From Pseudomonas marginalis (GTDB taxonomy: Bacteria; Pseudomonadota; Gammaproteobacteria; Pseudomonadales; Pseudomonadaceae): a stretch of 64,000 bases of DNA. The stretch is taken from the NCBI RefSeq assembly GCF_008692035.1, contig NZ_VTFG01000002.1:1116001-1180000 (forward strand). The letters run 5' to 3'. Made by a program: the position numbers and the translations under genes. Below, piece after piece: positions 63,776 to 64,000 of the stretch. Each line of letters starts with the position of its first letter. Positions within the stretch are counted from its first letter, which is position 1. The notes below the pieces were generated by a model that was not told the DNA's origin, ran no database searches, and saw only the letters and a program-made list of their open reading frames with translations.

Positions 63776-64000
63776 TGCTCGGCGGGGTCCTCAAGAAAGT
63801 CCTGCTGGTGTTGCTGGTGGTGGTGGTTATCCAGAACTGGGGCAAGGTCGAGCGGCTGCTCAACCCTTCCCAGGTGGTGCCGGAGCAGACGCGGGCCTCG
63901 GCGCGGGTGGTGCTGTATGCCACCGAGTGGTGCGGCTACTGCAAGCAGATCCGCCGCTTCCTCGACCAGAAGGGCATTCCGTACCAGGCCGTCGATATCG
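63775..64000 (+). CDS. Membrane-anchored glutaredoxin-family protein (3' end outside window)
   Basis: The first 75 residues are visible. An N-terminal hydrophobic anchor (VLLVLLVVVVIQNW, about residues 9-22), a linker, then a thioredoxin-fold start with the CxxC site in TEWCGYCKQIRRFL. The ATG overlaps the yejK stop. The anchor and CGYC suggest a membrane-tethered thiol-disulfide protein; orientation is not clear. Confidence 0.82.
   Translation, partial: MLGGVLKKVLLVLLVVVVIQNWGKVERLLNPSQVVPEQTRASARVVLYATEWCGYCKQIRRFLDQKGIPYQAVDI

Overview
The window looks like a chromosomal segment of a Pseudomonas of the fluorescens lineage. The evidence is high-GC coding DNA, Pseudomonas-type REP/REPIN repeats (GTGGGAGGGGGCTTGCCCCC), and several Pseudomonas gene neighbourhoods (asrA-icp-yhhN; lepA-lepB-rnc-era-recO-pdxJ; lptFG/pepA-holC-valS; hupN-yejK). 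I saw no rRNA, tRNA, CRISPR array, insertion sequence or prophage.

Bases 1-15.2 kb are accessory and surface-related. They hold the C-terminal part of an LRR-NEL ubiquitin-ligase-type effector, a ProY-like amino acid permease, a very long class A penicillin-binding protein, and a seven-gene minus-strand alternate (CS1/CFA-I/Cbl, alpha-type) chaperone-usher fimbrial operon. The fimbrial operon has one usher but two pilins, two tip adhesins and two chaperones.

15.2-23.2 kb is metal and carbon nutrition: an NfeR/YqjI-like PadR repressor fused into one operon with a siderophore-interacting ferric reductase, two small genes (VF530 and Pr6Pr families), a ZnuD-type zinc TonB receptor behind a near-perfect Zur box, and the PQQ glucose dehydrogenase gcd, whose upstream region carries a Cra/FruR-like palindrome and an inverted pair of consensus DnaA boxes.

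23.2-30.1 kb holds a tightly coupled four-gene operon (cupredoxin-like secreted protein, dCache-HAMP-degenerate GGDEF-EAL receptor, DUF3034 outer-membrane-like protein, lipoprotein truncated globin). A second, paralogous EAL receptor lies just upstream. This looks like an undescribed envelope-to-c-di-GMP module.

30.2-39.2 kb is a catabolic cluster: amidase, cyclic-imidase-type polysaccharide deacetylase homologue, MFS permease, two SDRs, a small CxxC protein, a COG0523 metallochaperone GTPase and a solute-binding-protein fold without a signal peptide. It faces a GntR regulator that has two winged-helix domains. The shared intergenic region carries two inverted copies of a 21-bp operator.

39.3-64 kb is mostly housekeeping: an AsrA-type Lon protease with a sigma-32-like promoter, a chagasin-type protease inhibitor, a YhhN protein, tRNA modification (cmoA, cmoB, tadA), a Tat-exported multicopper oxidase, pdxJ-recO-era-rnc-lepB-lepA, lptG-lptF diverging from pepA, holC, valS, rlmF, an HU protein, yejK and the start of a membrane-anchored glutaredoxin. 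The junction of the lepA block with lptG is a synteny break relative to the arrangement I know from P. aeruginosa and P. putida.
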